Shown: positions 17,686 to 26,452 of the stretch, one piece after another
Layout of the letters: the number at the start of each line of letters is the position of its first letter
Position numbering within the stretch: position 1 is the first letter of the stretch
Source of the DNA: Deltaproteobacteria bacterium
GTDB taxonomy: Bacteria > Myxococcota > Polyangia > Haliangiales > Haliangiaceae
Assembly (NCBI GenBank): GCA_018262455.1
Contig: JAGSPR010000021.1
Span: 1-46,277, forward strand
Length of the DNA: 46,277 nucleotides
Direction of reading: 5' to 3'
Program-made: the position numbers and the translations under genes
The notes under the pieces: generated by a model
The model's input: the letters and a program-made list of their open reading frames with translations, nothing else
What the model was told of the DNA's origin: nothing
Database searches by the model: none

Positions 17686-18204
17686 ATGACCATCGACTTC
17701 CGCTTCGAGCACGTGTTCCGGGCGCCGTCGACGACCACCGTCCTGGCCGGTTACTTCGATCCCGATCACCTGGCGACCCAGGACCAGGTCGCCGAGCTCG
17801 GAGATCGCACGGTCCTCACGTCGCACGACGAAGGGCAGCTCCGGTCGTGCACCTGGCGGGTCACCTCGCAGAGGCCGTTGCCGCTGTTCGTCCGACCGTT
17901 CGTGTCGGGAGGCAGGCTGAGCTACCTCGAGTCGATGACGTGGCGCCGGACGGAGGACGCGATCGATCTGACCATCCAGCCCGAGATTCTCGGTGGACGG
18001 GTGCAGATCACGGCGCGCTACCGGCTCTCGCAGGTGGGCGCGAATCAGATCCTGCGCTGCTACGAGGGCAGCATCGCGGTGAACTTGAAGCTGGTCTCTG
18101 GAAGGATCGAGCGTGCCATCCTGAGCGAATTCGAGAAATCGATGCCGCTCATGACCTCATGTACGCAGGGCTGGCTCGACCGCTCGATCCCAGCCGGAAG
18201 CTAG
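17686..18204 (+). CDS. DUF2505-family (SRPBCC-like) protein
   Basis: Cytoplasmic protein of 172 aa resembling DUF2505, a START/SRPBCC-like beta-grip family common in Actinobacteria that may bind a lipid or other hydrophobic ligand. Supporting features are the N-terminal 'FRFEHVFRAP' strand, the alternating strands through 'RLSYLESMTWRR', 'LTIQPEILGGRVQITARYRL' and the final long amphipathic helix. The function of the family is not established. It lies 19 bp after the peptidase gene and may be co-transcribed. Its 3' end overlaps the convergent DUF4190 gene by 4 bp. Confidence 0.75.
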   Translation: MTIDFRFEHVFRAPSTTTVLAGYFDPDHLATQDQVAELGDRTVLTSHDEGQLRSCTWRVTSQRPLPLFVRPFVSGGRLSYLESMTWRRTEDAIDLTIQPEILGGRVQITARYRLSQVGANQILRCYEGSIAVNLKLVSGRIERAILSEFEKSMPLMTSCTQGWLDRSIPAGS

Positions 18205-18635
18205 CCGCGATCGGGAGTCGGCGCGCTGATCTCGGCGACGCTGCGGGTGACCGGGACCATCACGTCACCGTAACGGTCAAACCGGCTGACACGTCGGGCC
18301 TCCTTCATCGCCCAGATGAAGAACGCGGTGCTGACCACCGCGCTGAGGACTCCGAGGATCAAGCCGGTCATCGCCAGGCCTTTGCCCCTGCCGCCGATCT
18401 TGTTGGCCTTGCTCATGCCGACCGCGCCAAACACGATCCCGAGGATCGCGAGGATCCAGTTGAGGAACGGGATGAAGAACAGCACGAGGGCGATGATGCC
18501 GAGGACGAGCGCGGCCACGGCCATGCCATTGCCCTGCGGCGGTGCGCCCTGCGGGCCGGGCGCGTAGCCGGGTCCGCCGGGGGGCGCGCCGGGTGGAGGA
18601 CCTGGAGTGAAACCATAGTTGGGTTGGTCGGTCAT
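18201..18635 (-). CDS. DUF4190-type two-helix membrane protein
   Basis: Membrane protein of 144 aa. A Gly/Pro-rich cytoplasmic N-terminus (about 40 residues, many PPG/GPP) precedes two membrane helices of DUF4190 type ('MAVAALVLGIIALVLFFIP' and 'GLAMTGLILGVLSAVVSTAF') joined by a short loop containing GMSKANKIGGRGKG. The soluble C-terminal tail is about 30 residues. DUF4190 proteins are common and of unknown role. ATG 18635 is chosen over an upstream start 63 codons earlier because TAGCTT lies 7 nt upstream and the extension is Arg-rich, non-protein-like sequence. Confidence 0.8.
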   Translation of the reverse strand: MTDQPNYGFTPGPPPGAPPGGPGYAPGPQGAPPQGNGMAVAALVLGIIALVLFFIPFLNWILAILGIVFGAVGMSKANKIGGRGKGLAMTGLILGVLSAVVSTAFFIWAMKEARRVSRFDRYGDVMVPVTRSVAEISAPTPDRG

Positions 18636-18642
18636 TGGCCGG

Positions 18643-18648
18643 AAGCTA
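18643..18648 (-). promoter_or_regulatory. -10 element (TAGCTT), leaderless-type
   Basis: TAGCTT on the minus strand ends 7 nt before the ATG at 18635. It lies in the 71 bp between this gene and metX. Confidence 0.5.
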
Positions 18649-18706
18649 TCACCGACGTCGCGGGCTTGGGAGCCGAATGAAGGCGTCTTCGTAGCGCGCG
18701 CGGGTC

Positions 18707-19810
18707 TCACGGCGTGGCGAGGAAATCGCGCACCGGCCCGGAGATCAGCGAGTAATCGATGAGAAATGCGTCGTGGCCATTGGGGGTCGCGAGGTCGAGA
18801 TGGGTCGCGTGCGCGTTGCTCCACCGCATCCCCTCGTAGGTCCTGGCGACCTCCGTGGTCGGAAACAGCCAGTCGGTATCGAACGAGATGAGCAGCGCCT
18901 TGCGGTGGTAATTGCGGAACGCGTGCTCGAGCGAGCCGAACTGCTCGTGGAGGTCCATCTCGTCCATCGCCGCCTGGACGCGGATGTACGAATTGGCGTC
19001 ATACGCGGTCGCGAACCGCTGGCCCTGATACTCGAGGTACGAATCGACCTCGAACTGTCGGGTTCCTCCCCGCCGCCTCCGCCCGAACTTGGTCTCCATC
19101 GCGTCGTCCGACAGGTACGTCATGTGGCCGACCATGCGTGCGAGCTGAAGGCCACGCAGGGAGCTGGGGCTATCGTAGTAGTCGCCGCCGCGAAACTCGG
19201 GGTCGCTCTGGATCAGCTTGCGCCCGATCAGGTGCCACGCCACCCCGGCCACCGGCACCGCCGCCGCAGCCGCCATGCAGATCATCGATCCGACGCGCTC
19301 GGGATGGAGCGCGGTCCACATCAGGACCTCCATGCCCCCCAGCGAGCTGCCGACCACCGCCTTCCACCGAGTGATGCCGAGGTGATCGGCGATCAGCCGC
19401 TGGGACTCGACCATGTCCTCCACCGAGACCCAGGGATAGCGCGAACCCCACGGCCTGCCGGTCGCAGGGTCGATCGTGGCCGGCCCCGTCGTCCCCCACG
19501 GCGAACCCGGAAAGTTCACGCACACGACGAAGTGCTCCTCGAGATCGATCCCCTTGCCGTACCCCACCAACCCGTCCCACCAGCCCGCCTTGGCGTCCTC
19601 CGGCGTGTACTTGCCGGCGACATGGGCACCGGGCGAGAGCGCGTGACAGACGAGGATCGCGTTGCTGGCATCGTGGTTGAGCTCGCCGTACGTCTCGTAG
19701 ACGATCGAGAACGGGGCCACCAGCTCGCCGTGGCGGAACCGAAACCCATGCTCGAGCACGAGCGACCTGGCCGGCTCGCAGAGGAACGTGTCTCCGAGGC
19801 GCTGATGCAC
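18707..19810 (-). CDS. metX: Homoserine O-acetyltransferase (MetX)
   Basis: Alpha/beta-hydrolase-fold acyltransferase of 367 aa, the usual size, transferring an acetyl group from acetyl-CoA to L-homoserine in methionine biosynthesis. Seen: N-terminal FSIVYETYGEL, oxyanion region VCHALSPGAHV, substrate-binding NFPGSPWGTTGPATIDP, nucleophile Ser156 in GSSLGG, Asp313 in SFDTDWLFP and His346 in PNGHDAFL. Acetyl rather than succinyl specificity is assumed from overall similarity; the deciding active-site residues were not compared. The frequent partner metW is absent here. The start is a GTG with TACGAT 8 nt upstream, suggesting a leaderless transcript. Confidence 0.95.
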   Translation of the reverse strand: MHQRLGDTFLCEPARSLVLEHGFRFRHGELVAPFSIVYETYGELNHDASNAILVCHALSPGAHVAGKYTPEDAKAGWWDGLVGYGKGIDLEEHFVVCVNFPGSPWGTTGPATIDPATGRPWGSRYPWVSVEDMVESQRLIADHLGITRWKAVVGSSLGGMEVLMWTALHPERVGSMICMAAAAAVPVAGVAWHLIGRKLIQSDPEFRGGDYYDSPSSLRGLQLARMVGHMTYLSDDAMETKFGRRRRGGTRQFEVDSYLEYQGQRFATAYDANSYIRVQAAMDEMDLHEQFGSLEHAFRNYHRKALLISFDTDWLFPTTEVARTYEGMRWSNAHATHLDLATPNGHDAFLIDYSLISGPVRDFLATP

Positions 19811-19818
19811 AGCTACTC

Positions 19819-19824
19819 ATCGTA
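19819..19824 (-). promoter_or_regulatory. -10 element (TACGAT), leaderless-type, for metX
   Basis: TACGAT on the minus strand ends 8 nt before the GTG at 19810. It lies in the 49-bp gap after the upstream dehydrogenase gene, so metX may have its own promoter. Confidence 0.5.
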
Positions 19825-19859
19825 TCTCGGACGGGTCTCCTCGTAGTGCCTCCGCGGCC

Positions 19860-21014
19860 CTAACCGAGCTTGACCCAGGTCGCGCCCTTGGAGCTCGAGG
19901 CGAGCGCGGCCTCGACGAATTCCATGCCCACCAGGCCGTCTTCGACGGTCGGGAACACCACGTCGGAGTCGGGAGCCTTGCCATCGCGAGCGGCGCGGAT
20001 CGCGTGCGCGACCTCGGAGTAGATGTTCGCGAAACCCTCGAGGTAGCCTTCCGGGTGACCCGGCGGCACGCGCGTGATCCGTTCTGCCGCCGGACCCGAG
20101 CCGGGGCCGCCACGCGTGATCCGACGCGGCGGCTGCCAGAGCGTCGACGCCCACAGCTGGTTCGGCTCTTCCTGGAACCAGTCGAGCCCGCCCTTGGTCC
20201 CGTAGATCCGGAGCCGTAGGCCGTTCTCGTTTCCTGGGGCGACCTGACTCGCCCACAACATGCCGCGGGCGCCGCCGTTGAACCGCAGCAGGATGTTGTT
20301 GTTGTCGTCGACCTGTCGGCCGTCGACGAACGTCGTGAGATCCGCGCACAGCGAATCGAGGGTCAACCCGGACACGAAGCACACCAGGCTGTACGCATGC
20401 GTCGCGATGTCGCCGATCGCGCCGCCGCCGGATTGCTTCGGATCGGTGCGCCAGGACGCCTGTTTCTGCCCGGTCGCTTCGAGCGGCTCGGTCAGCCAGT
20501 CCTGGCAGATTTCCGCCTGGATCACCCGGATCTGGCCGAGCTCCCCCGCGGCAACCATCGCGCGCGCCTGCCGGACCATCGGGTAGCCGGTGTTGTTGTA
20601 GGTCAGCGCGAAGATCTTGCCGGAGCGCTTGGTGGCGGCGACGAGATCGCGGGCATCCGCGGTCGACGTCGTCAGAGGTTTGTCGCAGATCACGTGAATG
20701 CCGGCGGCGAGAAACGCGCGCGCGATCGGAGCGTGCATGTTGTTCGGGGTCACGATCGCGACCACCTCGATGCCGTCCGGCCGCTTGGCCTCCGCGAGGG
20801 CCATCTCCTCGTAGGTGGCGTACGAGCGATCGGTAGCGAGTCCGATCTCAGCCGCCGACGCCTGCGCGCGGGCTGGCTGCGACGACAGCGCACCGGCGAC
20901 CAGTACGTATTGATCGTCCATCCGCGCGGCGAGGCGGTGCACGCCGCCGATATTCGCCCCCTGGCCGCCGCCGACCATGCCGAGGCGGATCCGACCGGTA
21001 TTTGATTTCGTCAT
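19860..21014 (-). CDS. Gfo/Idh/MocA family sugar/polyol dehydrogenase
   Basis: NAD(P)-dependent dehydrogenase of 384 aa. The dinucleotide fold starts LGMVGGGQGANIG (11-23). The catalytic Lys is in CDKPLT (Asp111-Lys112-Pro113), and the Asp/His pair is in GGGAIGDIATHAY (Asp202, His206). It belongs to the long branch acting on inositols, glycosides or their keto/amino forms. D-apiose dehydrogenase is also a Gfo/Idh/MocA enzyme, and a D-apionate-lactonase-like gene lies 1.7 kb away, but a shared pathway is only a possibility. ATG 21014 has a GGAG 4 nt upstream; the frame stays open for another 110 codons, but that part is Arg-rich and not protein-like. Confidence 0.9.
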   Translation of the reverse strand: MTKSNTGRIRLGMVGGGQGANIGGVHRLAARMDDQYVLVAGALSSQPARAQASAAEIGLATDRSYATYEEMALAEAKRPDGIEVVAIVTPNNMHAPIARAFLAAGIHVICDKPLTTSTADARDLVAATKRSGKIFALTYNNTGYPMVRQARAMVAAGELGQIRVIQAEICQDWLTEPLEATGQKQASWRTDPKQSGGGAIGDIATHAYSLVCFVSGLTLDSLCADLTTFVDGRQVDDNNNILLRFNGGARGMLWASQVAPGNENGLRLRIYGTKGGLDWFQEEPNQLWASTLWQPPRRITRGGPGSGPAAERITRVPPGHPEGYLEGFANIYSEVAHAIRAARDGKAPDSDVVFPTVEDGLVGMEFVEAALASSSKGATWVKLG

Positions 21015-21356
21015 GGAGCTCCAGGTGAAGGTGAGCGTCCACCCTCCAGTTTTGAGCCACTGTGCACGAACGCCTCTCGAATCGCAACTGCGACCAACGC
21101 GTCGAAGATCGCGAACACCGGCGAGCTGTTGCCGAGCAGCGATGACTGCAAGGCGCGAGTGCGGCTGACGCCAAACAGATGGATTCCCGACGCTCGCGCG
21201 GCGCGATCTCGGTGACGCCAACGATCCATCGCGATCACGGAAATCGCACTGGCACATGGAGCGACATGTCGGACGTCCGGTCGGGCATGGTGGAGGCGCG
21301 ATGCGTTGCGACGCTGCTTGCCGAGCCTGGCATCGAGGCCCCATGATTGATCGCTG
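21015..21356. other. Intergenic region with no recognisable gene
   Basis: 342 bp between a minus-strand dehydrogenase and the plus-strand MATE gene; it must hold both promoters. No clear TAnnnT-to-start arrangement is visible for either gene. On the minus strand a frame reaching about 21015 reads 'SSPVFAIFDALVAVAIREAF', which is protein-like over about 35 residues and may be a decayed gene end, but it has no credible start and I could not assign it. Confidence 0.4.
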
Positions 21357-22697
21357 ATGCGGTCTGCTTCACGTGTCCGCGTCCTCCTCGGCCTGGCGCT
21401 GCCGATCATCCTGCTTCGCGCCACGCAGGCTGCGATCACCTTCGCAGATGCGATCCAGGTTCGACATCTTGGCGACAGAGCGATTGCCGCGACCACGGGC
21501 GGCGGCGTGAACATCGCGGTGCTCCTGCTGCTACCGAGCGGCACCGTGTACATGGTCCAGAGCTTCGTCGCTCAACTCACCGGAGCAGGTCGGCAGGACG
21601 AGGCTCCGCGGTTCGCATGGTATGGGCTCGCGATCGCCGCGCTCGCGGCGACGATCATGATTGCCTCGATCCCACTGATCGGACCGGTGCTCGCGCAGAC
21701 CGGCTACTCGCCCGCGTTGCGCGATGAGATGAACGGCTACATGTCGATTCGCATGTGGTCGGTCGGCGCGGTCCTCGGAGCAGAGGTCCTCGGCAACTGG
21801 TACGGCGGCCTCGGCAACACGCGAATGCAGTTGCTCCCCGGCATCATCACGCTGGTCTCCGCGGTGTTCTTGAATTGGATGCTGATCGACGGCCACCTGG
21901 GCGCTCCGGCGATGGGCGTCGATGGCGCCGCACTCGCGAGCGTCCTCGCGAACGTGCTCGGCTTTGGATTTCTCGTCGTCGCGTTCTGGCGGCGATGGGG
22001 AGGCGCTCCGCGGGCGCGAACCCGAGGGCTTGCGATGAGCGAGCTCGTTCGATTCGTCAAGCTTGGGCTACCGCACGGCGTGAACTGGTTTCTCGAGTGC
22101 GCGGCGTTTCAGATCTTCGTCAGCGTCGTGCTCGCAAGCCTCGGTGACGAGACCCTCACGGCGATGAATCTCGTGTTGGTCATCAACTCGATCTCCTACC
22201 TCCCGGCCTTCGGGATCGCATCGGCCGGCGCAATCCTGGCCGCGCAAGAGATCGGCCGCCGCGATCGCGACGCGGTCTGGCCGCACGTCAGAGCCGCGCT
22301 CGTGTGCAGCGTGACGTGGATGGGTGGAATCGGCGTGATCTACGCGATCTTCCCGGGCCACGTGATGTCGATCTTCACCTCGGAGCGTTCGGGACAGATC
22401 GTCGCGATCGGGACCACGATGCTGCTGCTCGCTCCGGTGTGGCAGGTCACCGACGCGGTGTTCCTGACGTTCTGCGAAAGCTTGCGCGCGGCCGGCGACA
22501 CGCGGTGGCTAGCGCTCGTTCGCATCGGACTCGCATGGCTTGTGCTCGTACCGTCTGCATGGCTCGCCGTGAATCGATTCGGCTGCGGAGTGCTCGGCGC
22601 GATGCTGTGCATGATCACCTATAACGTGTTCTCCCTCACGGCGGTCGCCTGGCGGTTCTGGTCAGGTGCCTGGCGGCGGATGAACAACATCGTTTGA
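21357..22697 (+). CDS. MATE family multidrug/metabolite efflux transporter
   Basis: Integral membrane protein of 446 aa with about 12 hydrophobic helices in two similar halves. It begins with a short basic N-terminus and LLGLALPIILLRATQA, the typical first MATE helix. Family features include 'GLGNTRMQLLPGIITLVSAV' in the first half and 'ESLRAAGDTRWLALVRIGLA' in the second. MATE proteins export cationic drugs or secondary metabolites using a Na+ or H+ gradient. Placed among oxidoreductases it may export a local product, but this is inference. A 66-bp stretch matching its codons (22484-22549) recurs at 26353-26418. It ends 5 bp from the convergent gene. Confidence 0.9.
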   Translation: MRSASRVRVLLGLALPIILLRATQAAITFADAIQVRHLGDRAIAATTGGGVNIAVLLLLPSGTVYMVQSFVAQLTGAGRQDEAPRFAWYGLAIAALAATIMIASIPLIGPVLAQTGYSPALRDEMNGYMSIRMWSVGAVLGAEVLGNWYGGLGNTRMQLLPGIITLVSAVFLNWMLIDGHLGAPAMGVDGAALASVLANVLGFGFLVVAFWRRWGGAPRARTRGLAMSELVRFVKLGLPHGVNWFLECAAFQIFVSVVLASLGDETLTAMNLVLVINSISYLPAFGIASAGAILAAQEIGRRDRDAVWPHVRAALVCSVTWMGGIGVIYAIFPGHVMSIFTSERSGQIVAIGTTMLLLAPVWQVTDAVFLTFCESLRAAGDTRWLALVRIGLAWLVLVPSAWLAVNRFGCGVLGAMLCMITYNVFSLTAVAWRFWSGAWRRMNNIV

Positions 22698-22702
22698 CTC
22701 TC

Positions 22703-24442
22703 TCAACGCGGCCCGATCGCCCACCACACGCTGAAGGGCTGGGCACGGAACTCTGCGGTCGGCGCTGCCACGAAACCGTTCTCGGTCAGCCGCTCCATGC
22801 GCGACCAGACGCCGGGCGGCAAGTTTGCGGGGAGCTCTTCGTCGCGCGAATGCGCAAAACAAAGAATCCGTTCGTCAGGATCTTCGATGAGCAGGCCGGC
22901 GGCCCGGCTCACGCCGGGCCAGCGCAATCCCGAGACCGGCCGGCCGGCGTACGGCGCCAAGCGGCTCAGCACATGCGCGGAAGGCGACCACCGGCCGTCG
23001 CTGGAAAGCAGGCCTTTCGGTCCCGCGGGCTCGAAGAACGTCAACGTTTCGACGGCGGGATCGACGAGGCCGGCGATCGTTCCGACGAGCCATGCGGCGG
23101 CGATCATCCCGCCTTGACGGACGTCAGGCGGCGCGGTCTGCGCCCGGCCTGCTGGCGTCGCCGCGCCCGGACTGTAGCGAAAGCCCAGGGTCATCGGGCC
23201 GATCTGGAAACGCGCCACCGGCGATCGCGCGCGCGCGGTGCGTACAAGGTCGCGGACCGATTCGATCGTCTCGCCGATCGTGTCGTCATCGAATCCATGG
23301 ACGGTCGGGTTCGAAGTCCAGCAGAGATAGTCCGCGGCCGGCCACCGCTCCATGCGATTGAGCTCGGTGAACGAGGCGCCCGTGCCGCCGCCGATCCGTA
23401 GGCCCGGCGCCGCCGCGCGCGCTGCCGTCAACGCAGCATCGTCGGCGTCCCACAGCGACAGGCCAACGATTTCTTTCGCCGCGAGCAACGGCGCCAGCGC
23501 CACGATCGCCTCGCCCGCGGCGCCCGACAAGCTTTCCCGGATATCCAGCCGCAGCGGGCCGGGCGCAGCGGCGATCTTCGCGCGCGCTCCCGCAAGCCAG
23601 TCGTCGTCGGAAAGATCGATCTCGATCGCCGTGAAACCGAGCCTTAACGCCTTCAGCGCCTCCGGCTGGCCGATCCCGATCGCGCCAGGCTGCAGGCTTG
23701 TGCCGAGCGCTGGAAGCGTCGCCGTCATCTCCATGCGAGGCCTCGCGTGACGCGCTGGCGCGATCGCCGGCGCGGCGGCAAGGATCTCCAGTTTGACGGT
23801 TTGCTCGACGATCACCGACGGTCCGATCCGGTAGGGCTGGCCCAGCCCCAGCGGAGGGCAATAGGTCTTGTAACAAGCGTCGGTCCAGTTGCGCTCGTCC
23901 TCGATCTCGAAGACATCGCCCGCGAACGAGAGGCGCAGGCGATGTCCCGCCGCCGTCGCATATTCCAGCGCCGCGATGTCGAAGAACGGCTGATTCGGCG
24001 ACACCAGATCGGGAAACAGCGTCTCCTCGACGCTCCCGTCCGAATGAGTCACTTTCACAGGGCGGCCGCGAGTCGCGCCGAGCGCGTGAAGGACGACAAG
24101 TCCCGTCCGGCTTGTCTCGAAGCCGGAGCGCGAGGTCGCGCGCGCCCTGGCCTCGACGCCGCGATCGGTGATCGCCCAGGTGACCGACCAGTCGAGATCG
24201 CCGCTCGCATGGTCGAGCGCGCCGCCCGACTGCGCGGTCGCGCTTTCGCCTGCGCGGCGAATGATGGCCTTGGCCGGCAGCGAACAGGTGTCCCAATCGG
24301 CGTCGCGGACGACGAAGCCGATGCCACGAAACAATTCCTCGCCGGCCAGTGCGATCTCCCTGGCGAACGCGCCGTTGTCGTCCAGCTTGAGCGCCAAGGC
24401 TCCTGCGGACAAGGACTCGTAGGAAACTGCCGTGGTGCTCAT
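22703..24442 (-). CDS. D-apionate lactonase-like protein
   Basis: Protein of 579 aa resembling ApnL, the D-apionate lactonase that hydrolyses D-apionolactone in D-apiose catabolism. An N-terminal beta-sandwich (1-210) carries the characteristic FEIEDERNWTDACYKTYC (about 178-195); a TIM-barrel-like middle domain follows with 'FTAIEIDLSDDDW' and 'LCWTSNPTVHGFDDD'; the C-terminal beta domain contains 'GVSRAAGLLIEDPDE'. Length and domain order fit the family. No signal peptide is seen. The gene is high in GC, unlike the genes just upstream (24.5 kb onward), which suggests a separate origin. GAGGA lies 3 nt before the ATG. Assignment rests on motif memory; a different aldonolactone is possible. 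Confidence 0.72.
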   Translation of the reverse strand: MSTTAVSYESLSAGALALKLDDNGAFAREIALAGEELFRGIGFVVRDADWDTCSLPAKAIIRRAGESATAQSGGALDHASGDLDWSVTWAITDRGVEARARATSRSGFETSRTGLVVLHALGATRGRPVKVTHSDGSVEETLFPDLVSPNQPFFDIAALEYATAAGHRLRLSFAGDVFEIEDERNWTDACYKTYCPPLGLGQPYRIGPSVIVEQTVKLEILAAAPAIAPARHARPRMEMTATLPALGTSLQPGAIGIGQPEALKALRLGFTAIEIDLSDDDWLAGARAKIAAAPGPLRLDIRESLSGAAGEAIVALAPLLAAKEIVGLSLWDADDAALTAARAAAPGLRIGGGTGASFTELNRMERWPAADYLCWTSNPTVHGFDDDTIGETIESVRDLVRTARARSPVARFQIGPMTLGFRYSPGAATPAGRAQTAPPDVRQGGMIAAAWLVGTIAGLVDPAVETLTFFEPAGPKGLLSSDGRWSPSAHVLSRLAPYAGRPVSGLRWPGVSRAAGLLIEDPDERILCFAHSRDEELPANLPPGVWSRMERLTENGFVAAPTAEFRAQPFSVWWAIGPR

Positions 24443-24573
24443 GATTCCTCAGACGGTGTCGAGAAGCTCGAAGTTGCAATCGCGCTGGTTCGAGCGCAGC
24501 GAGGAGCCGAACACCAGTCGGCTCGTACCAGCGAGCAATCCAGGCTATTTCTCGGCTGGGTCCACCAGCTTGC
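24443..24573. other. Short intergenic region
   Basis: 131 bp between two minus-strand genes. Apart from the GAGGA ribosome site next to 24442, nothing recognisable was seen. Confidence 0.4.
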
Positions 24574-26172
24574 TCACGCGCCGAGATCATCGGCGAGCTT
24601 CATGCTCGCGCGGCGACAGATCGCCATCATGGTAAGCGTAGGATTCTGATAGGCAGAGGTAGGCCAACATGCACCGTCGGCAACAACGACTCTCGGTGCG
24701 CTCCATACGCGGCACCACGGATCTGTCACCGAATTCTCGGGGTGGGTGCCCATCGCGGCGCCACCAATCTCGTGCGAGCTGAGCCCGGGTGTCCACCGCG
24801 CCGGCGGGTCTGCCATACATCCCGCGGCGGCGAAGATAGCCGCGAGCGTGGCGGCGGCGTCGGTGAGTAACGCTTCTTCGTTGGCGCGGTACGTCAGCTC
24901 GATGTGCGGGGTGGCAAGGCCCCAACGATCGAGGCGGTCAGTTCGCAACGTGATGCGATTGTCTCGGTAGGGAAGCACTTCGCCGAATGCCCACACGTAG
25001 GCTCGCATGCCGCGTTGGCTCTCCGCCTCGAGTGCATTCGCGCGCTGGGCGGCAATCCCGATTCCATACCCGCCTTCGAAGGTCGCCGCGTGGCCGAGCC
25101 GGGGAAAGTGCGGCATGTAGAGCCCATCGGCGTTCCAGTGGACCGGGATCGGATGAGGGCGTTCCCAGGTTGCCGGCAGCGTTGCCGACATTTCCACGGC
25201 ACAGTGATCCATGAGGCCCCGCCCGAGTAGATCGCTGTGATTCCCGATGCCACCGGGATGCGTTTCGGATGATGAAGCGAGCAGGAGGCGGACGGATTCG
25301 ACCGTCGACGCGCATGAAACGATGGCTCTCGCCGCGAGCGAACCACGTGTTTCGCTCACCGTGTCGAGGTACTCGATCTCCACGTTCCCTGTCGACGACA
25401 CCGAGTTGATCCGGGTCACGATCTTGTTGCTGAACAGCTTGAGCCGGCCGGTCGCCGCGGCGTCCACGAGGGTCGAGCCCGGGCTCGAGAACCTTGGCCA
25501 GTAACCGCTACCGGGAAATTCGCGGGAGGACGTTCGCGTCGGGATCGCGCGAGCGCGGACCACGGCGCGCTCGGGCCACGTCTCGCGGATGATGTCGCGG
25601 AGCTTGAGCTCGGCCGGCGTGAGCGCGGCCTCTGGATGTCTCAGTCGCGAGAAGAATGGAATCTGGGGAACCCGATCGTCCGGGTCGCCGCAGATCTCGA
25701 AGTACTCCTCGATCTCACCGTAGTGCGATCGGAGGTCGCTGGTGTTGAGCGGCCAGGCGTGTCGGCGTCCATCGACGTGGACGCCCGCGAGCTCCTGATC
25801 GGAGAGCTGCCAGCACTGGCAGCCCCACACGAGGCTGCGTCCTCCAACCCGACGCGAGCGAATCCAGTCGAACTCTCCAGAAGATGAGTACGGGTTATCG
25901 ATGTCGTCGACGAAGAGAGAGTGACTCTCTATGTGATAGTTGGCGTGTCGCGACTGGATACGCTGTCGCTCCAAGAATCGTTCGTCCGTCGGCTGCTCAC
26001 CCGGTTTTCGTAAGAAATAGTTCGGGGACGGGATCTCGGTCGCCCGGTCTACCGGTGCTCCCGCTTCGACGACGACGACATCGAGCCCTCGTTCCGTGAG
26101 CATCTTGGCGGCCCACCCGCCCGTCGCACCCGAGCCTACAACGACGACGTCGCACATCGAATCGGTCCCCAT
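24574..26172 (-). CDS. GMC-type FAD oxidoreductase (gluconate/fructose-dehydrogenase-like)
   Basis: Flavoprotein of 532 aa of the glucose-methanol-choline family. The FAD-binding motif VVVVGSGATGGWAA lies at about 8-21. The C-terminal active-site region has SHEIGGAAMG (His) and YQNPTLTMMAI (Asn), the His/Asn pair that oxidises alcohol groups. The closest pattern is the large subunit of gluconate 2-dehydrogenase or fructose dehydrogenase. Neither a Tat signal nor the usual small partner subunit or cytochrome is nearby, so the electron acceptor is unclear. ATG 26172 is chosen because it starts just before the Rossmann strand; an in-frame TTG at 26223 would add 17 residues. Base composition is lower in GC than the window's core. 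Confidence 0.9.
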   Translation of the reverse strand: MGTDSMCDVVVVGSGATGGWAAKMLTERGLDVVVVEAGAPVDRATEIPSPNYFLRKPGEQPTDERFLERQRIQSRHANYHIESHSLFVDDIDNPYSSSGEFDWIRSRRVGGRSLVWGCQCWQLSDQELAGVHVDGRRHAWPLNTSDLRSHYGEIEEYFEICGDPDDRVPQIPFFSRLRHPEAALTPAELKLRDIIRETWPERAVVRARAIPTRTSSREFPGSGYWPRFSSPGSTLVDAAATGRLKLFSNKIVTRINSVSSTGNVEIEYLDTVSETRGSLAARAIVSCASTVESVRLLLASSSETHPGGIGNHSDLLGRGLMDHCAVEMSATLPATWERPHPIPVHWNADGLYMPHFPRLGHAATFEGGYGIGIAAQRANALEAESQRGMRAYVWAFGEVLPYRDNRITLRTDRLDRWGLATPHIELTYRANEEALLTDAAATLAAIFAAAGCMADPPARWTPGLSSHEIGGAAMGTHPENSVTDPWCRVWSAPRVVVADGACWPTSAYQNPTLTMMAICRRASMKLADDLGA

Positions 26173-26244
26173 CAAGCGACGATCCAACAGGGTCTGCACT
26201 CCTGCAAGAGGATGGCGAACCAAACGTCTTCGTGTTCGGGACGA

Positions 26245-26274
26245 CTACGCCGAAGCTCGACGGGCTCGGCGTAG
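26245..26274. other. Hairpin between the PfkB and GMC genes
   Basis: Inverted repeat with arms at 26245-26256 and 26264-26274 (11 pairs with one bulged A, 7-nt loop). It is stable on either strand. For the minus-strand transcript it lies downstream of the PfkB stop and 73 nt before the GMC start. There is no U-tract, so a factor-dependent terminator, an RNA-stability element or chance are all possible. Confidence 0.4.
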
Positions 26275-26352
26275 CGACCATCACCCGAATACGCGAAACC
26301 CGGGTGGCTTTGGATCCGCGGCAAATACGCTGCGGTGGTCGTCGCGGATCGG

Positions 26353-26418
26353 GCGCGCGGCCGCCGACACGTGGTGGCCAACGCTCGTTTGCATGGGACT
26401 CGCATGGTCTGTGCTCAT
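26353..26418 (+). pseudogene. Remnant of a second MATE transporter gene
   Basis: These 66 bp align without gaps to 22484-22549 of the intact MATE gene (constant offset 3869), with about 9 mismatches by hand count. The plus-strand translation, RAAADTWWPTLVCMGLAW, mirrors RAAGDTRWLALVRIGLAW of the transporter. Flanking sequence shows no further match that I could see, and the PfkB gene ends 35 bp downstream. This is a fragment left after deletion or replacement of a MATE gene. Confidence 0.75.
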
Positions 26419-26452
26419 TGGCATTTCTGGGAGCGCACGACCTTTCCGGACC

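Noticed and set aside
21015..21344. N-terminal extension of the Gfo/Idh/MocA protein by 110 residues
   Set aside because: The added sequence is Arg/Ser/Cys-rich and not protein-like, while ATG 21014 has a GGAG site and starts just before the Rossmann strand.
22484..26418. Direct repeats flanking the lactonase and GMC genes as transposon ends
   Set aside because: The matching segments (22484-22549 and 26353-26418) are coding pieces of MATE genes, not terminal repeats, and differ at about 9 positions.
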